Below are positions 55,243 to 63,879 of a stretch of 64,000 nt of DNA, one piece after another. A program made the position numbers and the translations under genes. The notes below the pieces were generated by a model. The model was not told where the DNA came from. It searched no databases and worked only from the letters and a program-made list of their open reading frames with translations. How positions within the stretch are numbered: position 1 is the stretch's first letter; the number at the start of each line of letters is the position of its first letter. The DNA comes from Oceanobacillus bengalensis (lineage in GTDB: Bacteria; Bacillota; Bacilli; Bacillales; Amphibacillaceae): positions 41,710 through 105,709 of the forward strand of contig NZ_RBZO01000014.1 in the NCBI RefSeq assembly GCF_003628445.1, written 5' to 3'.

Positions 55243-56586
55243 ATGAAACACCAACATCTAAGCGTCCACTTAAAATTTATTATACCATCTATTTTGGGAA
55301 TCTTTTTATTCATCATCCCTGTTAATGCTGGGGAGGGTTGGACGATACCAATTGCAGTTTTAGCCAATTGGGTTCAGAAAAACCTTACAGACCAGCTTTC
55401 TACAATCATGATGATCATTATTGTAATAACTGCTATTTTTACGATTTTGGCGAAAGTTTTAGGAAAAAATGCCTTTCATAAAACACCATTCTTTCATAAC
55501 TTATTTTATGTCAATATGTTCTGGACAATTACAAGAGTCGCTGCCGCGTTTTTTGCAGTAATGGTATTTTTCAGGCTAGGTCCAGAGGCTATTCACGGAC
55601 CAAATACAGGTCAACTATTATTAGATGACTTATTACATGTATTATTTGCAGTATTTTTATTCGCAGGTTTATTTTTACCTTTATTAATGAACTTTGGTTT
55701 ATTGGAACTCTTCGGTACATTAATGCAAAAAATTATGCGTCCGTTGTTTCGGTTACCTGGCCGCTCTTCTATTGATGCCTTGGCATCATGGGTTGGTGAT
55801 GGAACGATTGGTGTATTATTGACAAGTAAACAATATGAAGAAGGATACTATACAAAACGTGAAGCTGCTGTTATAGGAACCACGTTTTCTGTTGTGTCTA
55901 TCACCTTTTCACTTGTTGTGCTTGCTGAAGTAGATCTTGCACATATGTTCCTACCATTTTATGTAACGGTTCTTATTGCAGGAATTGCTGCTGCGTTAAT
56001 TATGCCTAGAATCCCACCTTTGTCGAAAAAGGCGGATACGTATATAGATGCATCTCAGAAAGCGATTAATGAGGAAATACCAAAAGGAGACACTGTCCTT
56101 TCCTTTGGGTATAAAAAAGCACTTGAGCGAGCGAAAAAAGAAACAAGCGTTTATACATTTTTAAAAGAAGGCGGACAAAACATACTAGATATGTGGATGG
56201 GTGTCGCTCCAATTGTAATGGCATTTGGACTTGTTGCACTTATCATCGCAGAGTATACACCTGTTTTCCAGTGGCTAGGAGTACCTTTCATACCATTCCT
56301 TAAGCTATTGCAAATCCCATATGCTGCTGAAGCCTCAGAAACTATTTTAATCGGTTTTGCCGATATGTTTCTACCGTCTATCATTGGAGCAGGAATCGAA
56401 GCAGAGATTACTCGTTTTATCATTGCGGCACTTTCCGTTACACAATTAATCTACATGTCAGAAGTCGGTGGTCTCTTATTAGGATCTAAGGTGCCTGTCA
56501 CTTTTCTTGATTTAGTCATCATCTTTCTATTACGTACTGTCATCACATTACCAATTATTGCACTTATGGCACATATTATTTTTTAA
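55243..56586 (+). CDS. YjiH family membrane protein with nucleoside-recognition (Gate) domains
   Basis: 447 residues with about ten hydrophobic helices. Gate-like segments are near the middle (ASWVGDGTIGVLLTSKQY) and the C-terminus (GFADMFLPSIIGAGIEAEITRFIIAAL). The family is conserved in Firmicutes; transport of a nucleoside or other small solute is suggested but unproven. The ATG at 55243 is preferred; AGGAAGGA is somewhat far away (about 11 nt). Confidence 0.85.
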   Translation: MKHQHLSVHLKFIIPSILGIFLFIIPVNAGEGWTIPIAVLANWVQKNLTDQLSTIMMIIIVITAIFTILAKVLGKNAFHKTPFFHNLFYVNMFWTITRVAAAFFAVMVFFRLGPEAIHGPNTGQLLLDDLLHVLFAVFLFAGLFLPLLMNFGLLELFGTLMQKIMRPLFRLPGRSSIDALASWVGDGTIGVLLTSKQYEEGYYTKREAAVIGTTFSVVSITFSLVVLAEVDLAHMFLPFYVTVLIAGIAAALIMPRIPPLSKKADTYIDASQKAINEEIPKGDTVLSFGYKKALERAKKETSVYTFLKEGGQNILDMWMGVAPIVMAFGLVALIIAEYTPVFQWLGVPFIPFLKLLQIPYAAEASETILIGFADMFLPSIIGAGIEAEITRFIIAALSVTQLIYMSEVGGLLLGSKVPVTFLDLVIIFLLRTVITLPIIALMAHIIF

Positions 56587-56694
56587 GAAAGCTACTTGCT
56601 CGGTGAGGTGGAGTCTGGAATATATCGGACTTTTCTTGCCGTGCTTTTGTATTCGGCCATTTCTCAGGAGATATCTGTCATTCTCACCTCCAAA

Positions 56695-56735
56695 ATAAAA
56701 ATCCCCCAGAAGTTTATTTCTACCTTCTCGGGGGA
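56695..56735 (-). terminator. Terminator of the acyltransferase gene
   Basis: TCCCCC..GAAG pairs with CTTC..GGGGGA across a 10-nt loop, and TTTTTATTTTG follows on the minus strand. Confidence 0.85.
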
Positions 56736-56782
56736 CATACACGATCCAATTTCCTGCGTCCTAATTTCTATTTATCAGTGGA

Positions 56783-57784
56783 TTAATGTTGCTCTTTTAG
56801 TCTAAGTGCATTGCGAATAATTGACATTTTCCCTTCTATAAATGGTTGCCATAAACCAAGTACCGGCTTTCTCGATAAGAGAATTACAATTGAAGCTGAA
56901 ACGATGGCAATACCAATAACATCTGTTATATGATTCACTTCAAATAAGTCTGTCGCTCGGAAAAATTGGATAAAGAAACCATGTAACAGATAAACATACA
57001 GTGTTCTACTTCCAATACTCGTAATCCAACCGAAATGCCGCTTCGGTACCCAAGCAAATACACTCACTACCATTGCAACAGCAGTAATGTAGACAAATAA
57101 CCTCGCAATGCCACCATACTCTTCCATTCCTAGGTCGAAGTAGGATTTAGAAGCAAGCAACCAACCAGAATTAATATCAGGTGCTGCATACAATGAGACT
57201 GCTAAAGCCACCATTACCATAAGAGAGGCAATTTTTATAGGGCGCTTTGTAACGAAACGCATTTGTTTCTCTGTGAGCCAATATCCCATTAGAAAGAATG
57301 GAAAGAATACAAATGTCCGCGATAAACTAAAAGTATGCCCGATATCACCAATATAGCCGATAAAAATCCCGATTAGAATGGAAATTGTAATCCCATGTAC
57401 AGGTGGTAACTTTTTAAACCCAATCAATAAAATATGCCAACTAAATAAACTAAATAAGAACCAAAGTGACCAATGCGGGTAAAATATCCCCGCCTGCCAG
57501 CTATCCTTTCCAATGATGAAGTAAAACACGCTATACATCAATTGAAAAATAAGATAAGGTACCAATAGCTTTTTAGCAAGGTTTATAACGTAATTCTTGC
57601 TCCCAGAGCCTTTAGCAAAAAAACCAGAAAGCAGAATAAATGCTGGCATATGAAACGTATATATCCATAAATAAAGTGTATTCATCTCTTTAGAATCAGC
57701 AACAAACGGCTGGATCATATGCCCAAAAACGACTAAGAAAATTAATAGCACTTTTGCATTATCAAAAAAGGCGTTCCTTTTCAA
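56783..57784 (-). CDS. Acyltransferase family 3 membrane protein
   Basis: 333 residues with about ten hydrophobic helices. The N-terminal FDNAKVLLIFLVVFGHM carries the active-site histidine typical of acyltransferase 3 (OatA/YfiQ/NodX type), and IYTFHMPAFILLSGFF follows. It probably O-acetylates a surface polysaccharide; the substrate cannot be told. Translation starts at TTG 57784 behind GAAGGGAAG. Confidence 0.87.
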   Translation of the reverse strand: MKRNAFFDNAKVLLIFLVVFGHMIQPFVADSKEMNTLYLWIYTFHMPAFILLSGFFAKGSGSKNYVINLAKKLLVPYLIFQLMYSVFYFIIGKDSWQAGIFYPHWSLWFLFSLFSWHILLIGFKKLPPVHGITISILIGIFIGYIGDIGHTFSLSRTFVFFPFFLMGYWLTEKQMRFVTKRPIKIASLMVMVALAVSLYAAPDINSGWLLASKSYFDLGMEEYGGIARLFVYITAVAMVVSVFAWVPKRHFGWITSIGSRTLYVYLLHGFFIQFFRATDLFEVNHITDVIGIAIVSASIVILLSRKPVLGLWQPFIEGKMSIIRNALRLKEQH

Positions 57785-58004
57785 ATTTTTTCTTCCCTTC
57801 TAGTAAGCTGAAATTTACTATGCATAATTCAATTTACTCTTTTTAAAAGGAAAAATCACCTTTTTTGCAGCGATTTCAATCGATTGTTAACCCGCTGTAA
57901 GAGATTTGAAAAATTGAGACAAGACTGTAACATTTGCCGAACGGTGCCTGTCACTTGTCGATTTATGTCGAAAACAGAACGGTGAGAGGTACTCATGGCT
58001 TGGA

Positions 58005-58490
58005 TTTCTCTTCTACCTTTCGTCCCTAGTTTCTCTTCATTCCGGCGATGATACCCTCTCTCTTCTACCTTTCGTCCCTAGTTTCTCTTCATTCCGTCCA
58101 TGACAACCCCTCTCTTCTACCTTTCGTCCCTAATTTCTCTTCCTTCCGTCGATGACAACCTCTCTCTTCTACCTTTCGTCCCTAGCTTCTCTTCATTCCG
58201 TCGATGACAACCCCTCTCTTCTACCTTTCGTCCCTAGTTTCTCTTCATTCCGTCGATGACAACCCCTCTCTTCTACCTTTCTTCTCTAGTTTCTCTTCCT
58301 TCCATCGATGACAACCTCTCTCTTCTACCTTTCTTCTCTAGTTTCTCTTCCTTCCGTCGTTGACAACCTCTCTCTTCTACCTTTCGTCTCTAGTTTCTCT
58401 TCCTTCCGTCCATGACAACCTCTCTCTTCTACCTTTCGTCCCTAGTTTCTCTTCATTCCGTCGATGACAACCTCTCTCTTCTACCGTTTG
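58005..58490. repeat. Pyrimidine-rich tandem array, nine 51-bp units
   Basis: Nine units plus a partial copy of TCTCTTCTACCTTTCGTCCC with TAGTTTCTCTTCATTCCGTC and GATGACAACC fill the gap between the acyltransferase and ku. The plus strand is mostly C and T; the complement is purine-rich. Unit differences are few (GTCC/TTCT, CATTCC/CCTTCC, TCG/TCC). No spacers separate the units, so it is not CRISPR. The rest of 57785-58004 contains a GGTGCCTGTCAC repeat (57942-57953) and nothing else recognised. Confidence 0.9.
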
Positions 58491-58536
58491 AAGCAAAAAT
58501 TTTACAAATAAAAAATGCCCCACAATTGGAGGCACA

Positions 58537-59385
58537 TTATGATGTTGCTCTTTTCTTAGCTGCTGTTGATTTTGTTTTCCGCTTCGGCTGCTTTGGTTTC
58601 GGTTTGTCTTTCTTCGCTCGTTCCAATGAGGCTTGAAGGGCATCCATTAAGTTCGTTACATTATCTGGCATTTGTTTCTCTTTTGCTGTTGCAGTTTGTC
58701 CCTCCTCATTCTTCTTCTGCTCGATTAAGTCGAGGAGTGCTGTACGGTATTCATCCTGATATTTATTTGGATCAAATTCCGTTGTTAACTGATCAATTAG
58801 CATTTTTGCTGTTTTTAACTCATTTTGCGATAACTCGGTTTTCTCTGGTATATTCGGAACTTCCTTCACATCTCGAACCTCATCAGGGAAATGAATCGTC
58901 TCAACGACTAATGCATTCTCATATACGCGAATAACAGCTAATTGTTCTTTTGAGCGAATCATCATTTTCGCGACGCCTATTTTCCCAGTTTCTTCTAAAG
59001 CACTACGCAATAAACTATACGCCTTGCTTCCGCCATCATTCGGTGAAAGATAATACCCTTTTTCAAAATAGATTGGATCAATATCCTCCAGTTTCACAAA
59101 ATCAATAATCTCAACGGCTTTATCTTCCTGTTCCTTTCGTAAAGCTTCTAAATCCTCTTCATCTAATATAACAAATTTATTTTTTGCGTATTCATATGCC
59201 TTCACAATATCCTCATTTTTAACTTCACTTTCACATACTGGGCAAGTCTTTTCATATTTTATTGGAGATTTACATTCCTTGTGCAATTGCCTTAATTTCA
59301 CGTCTTTATTTTCGGTGGCAGCATGCATTTTGACAGGTATATTGACTAGGCCAAAACTAATTGTCCCTTTCCACATGGTGTGCAT
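58537..59385 (-). CDS. ku: Non-homologous end joining protein Ku
   Basis: Ring-shaped homodimer that binds double-strand DNA ends and recruits LigD. 282 residues: the N-terminal MWKGTISFGLVNIPVK and a beta-barrel core with YEKTCPVCE (a rubredoxin-like CxxC), then a minimal lysine-rich C-terminal tail (PKPKQPKRKTKSTAAKKR). The ATG at 59385 is chosen since AGGAGG is 8 nt away; the ATG two codons earlier is too close. It is divergent from ligD across 123 bp. In B. subtilis the pair (ykoV/ykoU) acts in spores under sigma-G. Confidence 0.95.
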   Translation of the reverse strand: MHTMWKGTISFGLVNIPVKMHAATENKDVKLRQLHKECKSPIKYEKTCPVCESEVKNEDIVKAYEYAKNKFVILDEEDLEALRKEQEDKAVEIIDFVKLEDIDPIYFEKGYYLSPNDGGSKAYSLLRSALEETGKIGVAKMMIRSKEQLAVIRVYENALVVETIHFPDEVRDVKEVPNIPEKTELSQNELKTAKMLIDQLTTEFDPNKYQDEYRTALLDLIEQKKNEEGQTATAKEKQMPDNVTNLMDALQASLERAKKDKPKPKQPKRKTKSTAAKKRATS

Positions 59386-59508
59386 TATCATAACCTCCTC
59401 TGTCTTAGTTTACCGATTAATCCATTGCTTATCCTTTGTATAACACGTCTATAACAGAAATAATTTTCATGCTTTAAGCAAAACATATGATTTACGAGGG
59501 GGATCAAA

Positions 59509-61311
59509 ATGGAAATGATGAAACCAATTGCAAGCAGTGACGTTCCACATGGCGATGAATGGATTTATGAAGTGAAATATGATGGTTTTCGTTGTATTTT
59601 ATTTTTGGAAAAGAATGGGGAAGTTCGCTTAACAAGTAAAAACAAGAAGGATTTAACATCGAATTTCCCAGAGATTGTAGTATCTTGCCAAAAACTTGCT
59701 TCGACAATAATAGAGATGCTACCACTAAAACTAGATGGTGAGTTAGTTGTCTTAAATAATGCTTACCAATCCAATTTCACTTGGATACAGAAACGGGGTC
59801 GCCTTAAGAATAGCGATTCCATTCAGAAAGCTGCAAAACACAGACCTGCTACATTTATTGCTTTCGATATTTTACAGGAAAAAAATACACCCTACTCGAA
59901 TCACACCCTTATAAAACGTAAAGAAAAACTTCAGGCATTCTTTGAAAAAGTGGAAAATAGGAGTCATATTAAAATGATTCCTTATGATGAAAACCCTGAT
60001 AAAACATGGAAACAGATTGTTGACTATAAAGCTGAGGGCATCATTGCGAAGCGAAAAACAAGTAAATACATAGCCGGTAAGAAACATCAGGACTGGTTTA
60101 AAATTAAAAATTGGCGAACGATCCAAGGGATTCTAACACATTATGATGCTGGAAATGGCTATTATTCCTTTCGGGTATATGACAATAAACAACTTATTGA
60201 AATTGGAAAGGTAAAACACGGACTAGATACGGATGCAGCGAATACCTTGAAGCAGTTATTTTTAACAAATGGAGAAGTAAAAAAGAATGTTTATTCCCTT
60301 CCACCTGCAGTTTGTGCTTCCATTCATACACTTGACCTTTATAAAGATGAGCTCCGTGAGCCTGAATTTGTAAAGCTTTTACCTAATACAAGGCCTGAGG
60401 AATGTACAATTGAAAAATTACAACTTGATTTAGCCATGATTCCTGAGCGTGTTGGCGTATCTAATTCAGAAAAGCTCTTCTGGCCAATAAATCATTTTAC
60501 AAAAGGAGATTTACTTTGCTACATAAGGGAAATATCCCCTTATATGTTGCCCTTTACAAGAAATCATGCAATCACATTCATTCGCTGCCCAGACGGTGTA
60601 GATGGAGAACAATTTTATCAAAAGCACCTTCCAGACTATGCTCCACCTTTTATTGATCATTTTTCCCAAGAGAGCGATAAATTGATTATCTGCAATCACA
60701 TGGATTCTCTTGTTTGGTTTGCCAATCATGGGGCAATGGAATACCATGTTCCTTTTCAATTTGTTGATAGCAGCTTTCCGAAAGAAATTGTCTTTGATTT
60801 AGATCCACCAGGTCGCGAGCGGTTTGATTTAGCAATTCAAGCTGCACAGTTGATTAAACCAATCCTGGATGATTTGGGACTTGTATCTTTTGTAAAAACT
60901 TCTGGTAACAAGGGACTGCAAATTCACATCCCAATTCGTGAAGAAAGCATGACCTATGATGAAACGGCAATATTTACACAAGCAATCGCGTATACAGTAG
61001 AAAGTGCATACCCCGATTTATTCACAACTGAGCGTATGAAGAAAAAGCGTAATGGAAGACTTTATATCGATTATGTGCAACATGCAAAGGATAAAACGAT
61101 AATCGCTCCCTATTCGCCGCGACGAACAGATGAAGGAACTGTCGCAACACCTCTGTTATGGGAAGAGGTACAGGAAGCATTACGTCCCGAGCAGTTTACG
61201 ATTGGGAATGTAGTAGAACGTGTGCAGACATTAGGTTGTCCGTGGAAAGATTATTTTACAATTGGTGAGAAGCAGAAGCTAGATAAGGTGCTAAGGCTTG
61301 TGCGAGCTTAG
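59509..61311 (+). CDS. ligD: ATP-dependent DNA ligase LigD (ligase-polymerase)
   Basis: End-joining ligase with an N-terminal ligase domain and a C-terminal polymerase/primase domain; no nuclease module. The adenylated lysine is Lys23 in EVKYDGFR, with LDGELV and the GIIAKRK/WFKIKNW motifs following. The polymerase part (about 310-600) has VFDLDPPG with the metal aspartates and SGNKGLQIHIP. 600 residues, the order found in B. subtilis LigD (YkoU). GAGGGGG lies before the ATG. Confidence 0.95.
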   Translation: MEMMKPIASSDVPHGDEWIYEVKYDGFRCILFLEKNGEVRLTSKNKKDLTSNFPEIVVSCQKLASTIIEMLPLKLDGELVVLNNAYQSNFTWIQKRGRLKNSDSIQKAAKHRPATFIAFDILQEKNTPYSNHTLIKRKEKLQAFFEKVENRSHIKMIPYDENPDKTWKQIVDYKAEGIIAKRKTSKYIAGKKHQDWFKIKNWRTIQGILTHYDAGNGYYSFRVYDNKQLIEIGKVKHGLDTDAANTLKQLFLTNGEVKKNVYSLPPAVCASIHTLDLYKDELREPEFVKLLPNTRPEECTIEKLQLDLAMIPERVGVSNSEKLFWPINHFTKGDLLCYIREISPYMLPFTRNHAITFIRCPDGVDGEQFYQKHLPDYAPPFIDHFSQESDKLIICNHMDSLVWFANHGAMEYHVPFQFVDSSFPKEIVFDLDPPGRERFDLAIQAAQLIKPILDDLGLVSFVKTSGNKGLQIHIPIREESMTYDETAIFTQAIAYTVESAYPDLFTTERMKKKRNGRLYIDYVQHAKDKTIIAPYSPRRTDEGTVATPLLWEEVQEALRPEQFTIGNVVERVQTLGCPWKDYFTIGEKQKLDKVLRLVRA

Positions 61312-61392
61312 GAGCGTACATTATTTAGGGTTACCTATTTATTTTATGGGTGCTCATTAACCCATTATGAGTATTCCTTTAGGATCCTACAC

Positions 61393-61425
61393 TAAAAAAG
61401 CACCACAACCAATGTTATGGTGCTT
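61393..61425 (-). terminator. osmC terminator
   Basis: AAGCACCA pairs with TGGTGCTT across a 12-nt loop, with TTTTTTAG following on the minus strand, 12 bp beyond the stop. Confidence 0.88.
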
Positions 61426-61436
61426 CTCAACTAAAA

Positions 61437-61877
61437 TCAATTCAATGTTGCTTCTAATTCCAGCTCCACATTCCCTTGAATAGCGCGGGAAATCATACAA
61501 CTCTTCTCTGCCTTTTCAACCAGTCTCTCTAATTTTCTACGTTCTTCTTCAGTCGCATCTGCCTTCAATGCTACGGTTGGTCGATGAATAATCTTTTTAT
61601 ATGTAAAAATGCCATTTGTCACATCGACAATTCCTTCTGATTCTAGTGACATCTCATTTAGTGGTATGTTTGCCCGCTCAATCATTGCTGCTAACGTTAT
61701 GAGATAACAAGTTGCAGCTGCACCGAGAAGCATTTCATCAGGATTCGTTCCGATGCCTGGTCCGTCCATTTCTGGCGGGATTGATATTTTTGTTTTCAAA
61801 TTTCCCGCTTCAATGTACCCCTCACTATTTCTACCACCTGGCCAGTCCGCTTTTAAATGAAAATGATGTTCTGCCAT
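61437..61877 (-). CDS. OsmC family peroxiredoxin-like protein
   Basis: Reduces organic peroxides with two cysteines: Cys57 in AAATCYLITLAAMIER and Cys127 in KAEKSCMISRAIQGN. 146 residues, GIGTNPDEMLLGA segment typical of OsmC rather than Ohr. B. subtilis YmaD is a similar protein. AGGAGGTG before ATG 61877. Divergent from the DUF4003 gene. Confidence 0.9.
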   Translation of the reverse strand: MAEHHFHLKADWPGGRNSEGYIEAGNLKTKISIPPEMDGPGIGTNPDEMLLGAAATCYLITLAAMIERANIPLNEMSLESEGIVDVTNGIFTYKKIIHRPTVALKADATEEERRKLERLVEKAEKSCMISRAIQGNVELELEATLN

Positions 61878-62027
61878 GTTTTTTCACCTCCTTATTATTG
61901 TAACGTAATGCATCAGCAAACAGAAATAGAATGTATCATTCCGTATGGCACAAACTGATTACGTAATGAAACCTTTTTCCCAACTAAATCGTAGTTAATA
62001 TATATGGATTGAAAGGAGTTTTCGGAT

Positions 62028-63005
62028 TTGCACCTTAATAAAGTGAATACCTATACTAACGTTTACGAAACATTATCTAAAAAACTGAAATGGAAGGTAT
62101 CCGATAAACGTATCCTCATGACAATTGCTTCAATCTATGTCATGAATAATCAAGAATTAGATACAGAGCGTTTTATAAATATAGCTGACCAAATTAAAGC
62201 ACAAGCTGGTCTTTTTTCATCTATGAAGTCAGAGTCTAGATACACAACCGCAGCAACACTTGATGTATATTTTGATGATCCGATTAGCAAAATCCCTACC
62301 CTTTTCGAATTGTACGATATTTTTAGGAAGCAAAAATTTGCTAGTGGGAACTTTACTTATATTGCTGCTACTGTCCTATTAACAAATGAAAATCGAGCCC
62401 AGCAACCTACTGGCATCATTCGTAGAGCAAAAGAGATTTTTGATGACATGAGGAAAGAGCATCTATTTCTAACAGGTTATGAGGATTATCCATTAGCAAC
62501 ACTGCTGGCATTAGAAGACAGGCCTGGGATTATTGCTCATATTGAGAAATACTATGAAGAGCTAAATAAATCTGGCTTCTCAAAAGGGAATGACTTGCAG
62601 TTTCTAAGTCATATTCTCTCATTAGAAAAGGAAGCATCTGTCCATGATTTAGTAAGTCGATGTAGTCACATTCATGATGCATTTCAGGGTGCTGGTATTC
62701 GTCCAAAAAAATCTTATTATCCTGTTATCGGTATACTCGCACTTTTACCACCAGCAGAAGTTGATATGGATAGTATCAGGGAAATGTATGAAGCATTAAA
62801 CAGTGAAATAAAGTGGCAAAAGGAAATGAATGTGATTTTGGCTGTTAGCCTCTTTGTAAAGGAAAAGCTAGAAGACAATGGCCTTACAGAAGCAAGCATT
62901 CAAATAACATTAGAAGCAATCCTCCAGGCACAGCAAGCAGTGATGGTTTCAACCATCGCAGCATCGACAGCGGCTGCTAGTGCTTCAAATAATGGCAGTA
63001 GTTAA
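62028..63005 (+). CDS. DUF4003 family protein
   Basis: 325 residues, soluble, helical; matches my recollection of the DUF4003 family found in Bacillales (FINIADQIKAQAGLFSSMKSESRYTTAA...YEDYPLATLLA...KGNDLQFLSHIL). Function unknown. It begins with TTG at 62028, 9 nt after AAAGGAG, and ends in an Ala/Ser-rich tail. A terminator follows. Confidence 0.82.
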   Translation: MHLNKVNTYTNVYETLSKKLKWKVSDKRILMTIASIYVMNNQELDTERFINIADQIKAQAGLFSSMKSESRYTTAATLDVYFDDPISKIPTLFELYDIFRKQKFASGNFTYIAATVLLTNENRAQQPTGIIRRAKEIFDDMRKEHLFLTGYEDYPLATLLALEDRPGIIAHIEKYYEELNKSGFSKGNDLQFLSHILSLEKEASVHDLVSRCSHIHDAFQGAGIRPKKSYYPVIGILALLPPAEVDMDSIREMYEALNSEIKWQKEMNVILAVSLFVKEKLEDNGLTEASIQITLEAILQAQQAVMVSTIAASTAAASASNNGSS

Positions 63006-63041
63006 GACGGGTTTTACGTTTCTGTAGAGAACATCAATAAT

Positions 63042-63080
63042 AAAAGAGTGCTAAATCTTATTGGATTTACACTCTTTTTT
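63042..63080 (+). terminator. Terminator after the DUF4003 gene
   Basis: AAAAGAGTG with AAATC pairs with GATTT and CACTCTTTT around a 6-nt loop, ending in six T. Confidence 0.85.
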
Positions 63081-63153
63081 GTTGAGAAAGATATTACATC
63101 TAATTATATCATTTTGTGATATATGTATCTAAAAAGATCTAGAAGGTGATCGG

Positions 63154-63320
63154 TTGAAGAAAACGGAACAATTAACAGATTCAATTACTTGTATGATGGT
63201 TCAGATTTAAGACGTAAAACGTATTTGCTTACTGAAAAGGGTAGAAAAGTATTAGAAGAAGATTTGAAGATAAGAAGAATGATGATTCAATTAGCTGAAA
63301 CTGGACTTGAGGAGGACTGA
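63154..63320 (+). pseudogene. PadR-family regulator, C-terminal remnant
   Basis: The frame encodes NRFNYLYDGSDLRRKTYLLTEKG and then RKVLEEDLKIRRMMIQLAE, the wing and dimerisation helix typical of PadR regulators, ending at a TGA at 63318. No N-terminal helix-turn-helix or start codon is present in frame; a stop precedes at about 63151. It is adjacent to a broken DUF2812 gene, its usual partner. Confidence 0.65.
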
Positions 63321-63322
63321 GA

Positions 63323-63541
63323 ATGAGACAAACACAGTACATTATGTCAGGTGGATTAGCCTTTTCTGAGGATAAGGACATGGAAAAATTACGCCGATAT
63401 TCTTTGGATGGTTGGCATGTCAGTGACTTTAAGTTTATGGGGTATACGCTTGAAAAAGGAGGATGAAAAAGAGGAATGACTGGAGGAATCGCACTTCCAA
63501 CTGTTATTTGGATCATCATGACTCTTTTTCAGAAAGTCGCG
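63323..63541 (+). pseudogene. DUF2812 gene with internal deletion
   Basis: The ATG at 63323 (behind GAGGAGG) opens 47 codons matching the DUF2812 N-terminus (SGGLAFSEDKDMEKLRRYSLDGWHVSDF), ending at 63466. Another short frame from about 63477 (MTGGIALPTVIWIIMTLFQK) reads like the hydrophobic C-terminus of the same protein. The intervening part is gone, so this is a gutted gene next to the padR remnant. Confidence 0.6.
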
Positions 63542-63652
63542 GGAAGGTAGCAGAACAAGACGATCAGTAACATGGTCGTCTTTTCTATTGCTGTTTTCTA
63601 AAAGATTGTTGTTGTTTTTTCAACGATTGAAAGTATAATTCGAATTTGATGT

Positions 63653-63879
63653 AAAATGCGGGGTAAGTGCATGTTGATTTCCGCTGCGGGCAGTACGCTT
63701 TCCGCGGGCACGGCCTCAGCCTCCAAAGAAGCAAAGAGCGCTTCTTCGGAGTCTTCGGACACGTGCTTTTCCCGCAGGAGTCGACTGCCCTCCGCTACAA
63801 TCAACTATCCTATTGGCAGTATTACCGTAGAAGTTAAATAGCACAAACACAGTGGAGGCTCACCAGCCGCCCGCGGAAC
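63653..63879. repeat. Interspersed repeat (AAAATGCGNNGTAAG family), cut by an insertion sequence
   Basis: AAAATGCGGGGTAAGTGC, TGTTGATTTCCGCTGCGGGCAG, ACGCTTTCCGCGGGCACGG, and TTCCCGCAGGAGTCGACTGC follow in order, and GGCTCACCAGCCGCCCGCGG ends abruptly at the IS edge. The internal CCGCGGG/CCCGCAGG blocks are complementary. The related copy at 26698 continues past this point, so the IS seems to have landed in the repeat. Bases 63542-63652 show nothing recognised. Confidence 0.75.

Noticed and set aside
58005..58490. CRISPR array at 58 kb (also at 3.4, 23 and 41 kb)
   Set aside because: Units are contiguous with no unique spacers, and no cas genes occur nearby.
59386..59508. Sigma-G promoters between ku and ligD
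   Set aside because: Searched because the B. subtilis pair is sigma-G dependent; GTATA and CATG elements are present but the spacing is wrong.
63598..63841. Alanine/serine-rich ORFs on both strands within the 63.7-kb repeat
   Set aside because: They lie entirely in a dispersed non-coding repeat and lack ribosome binding sites.
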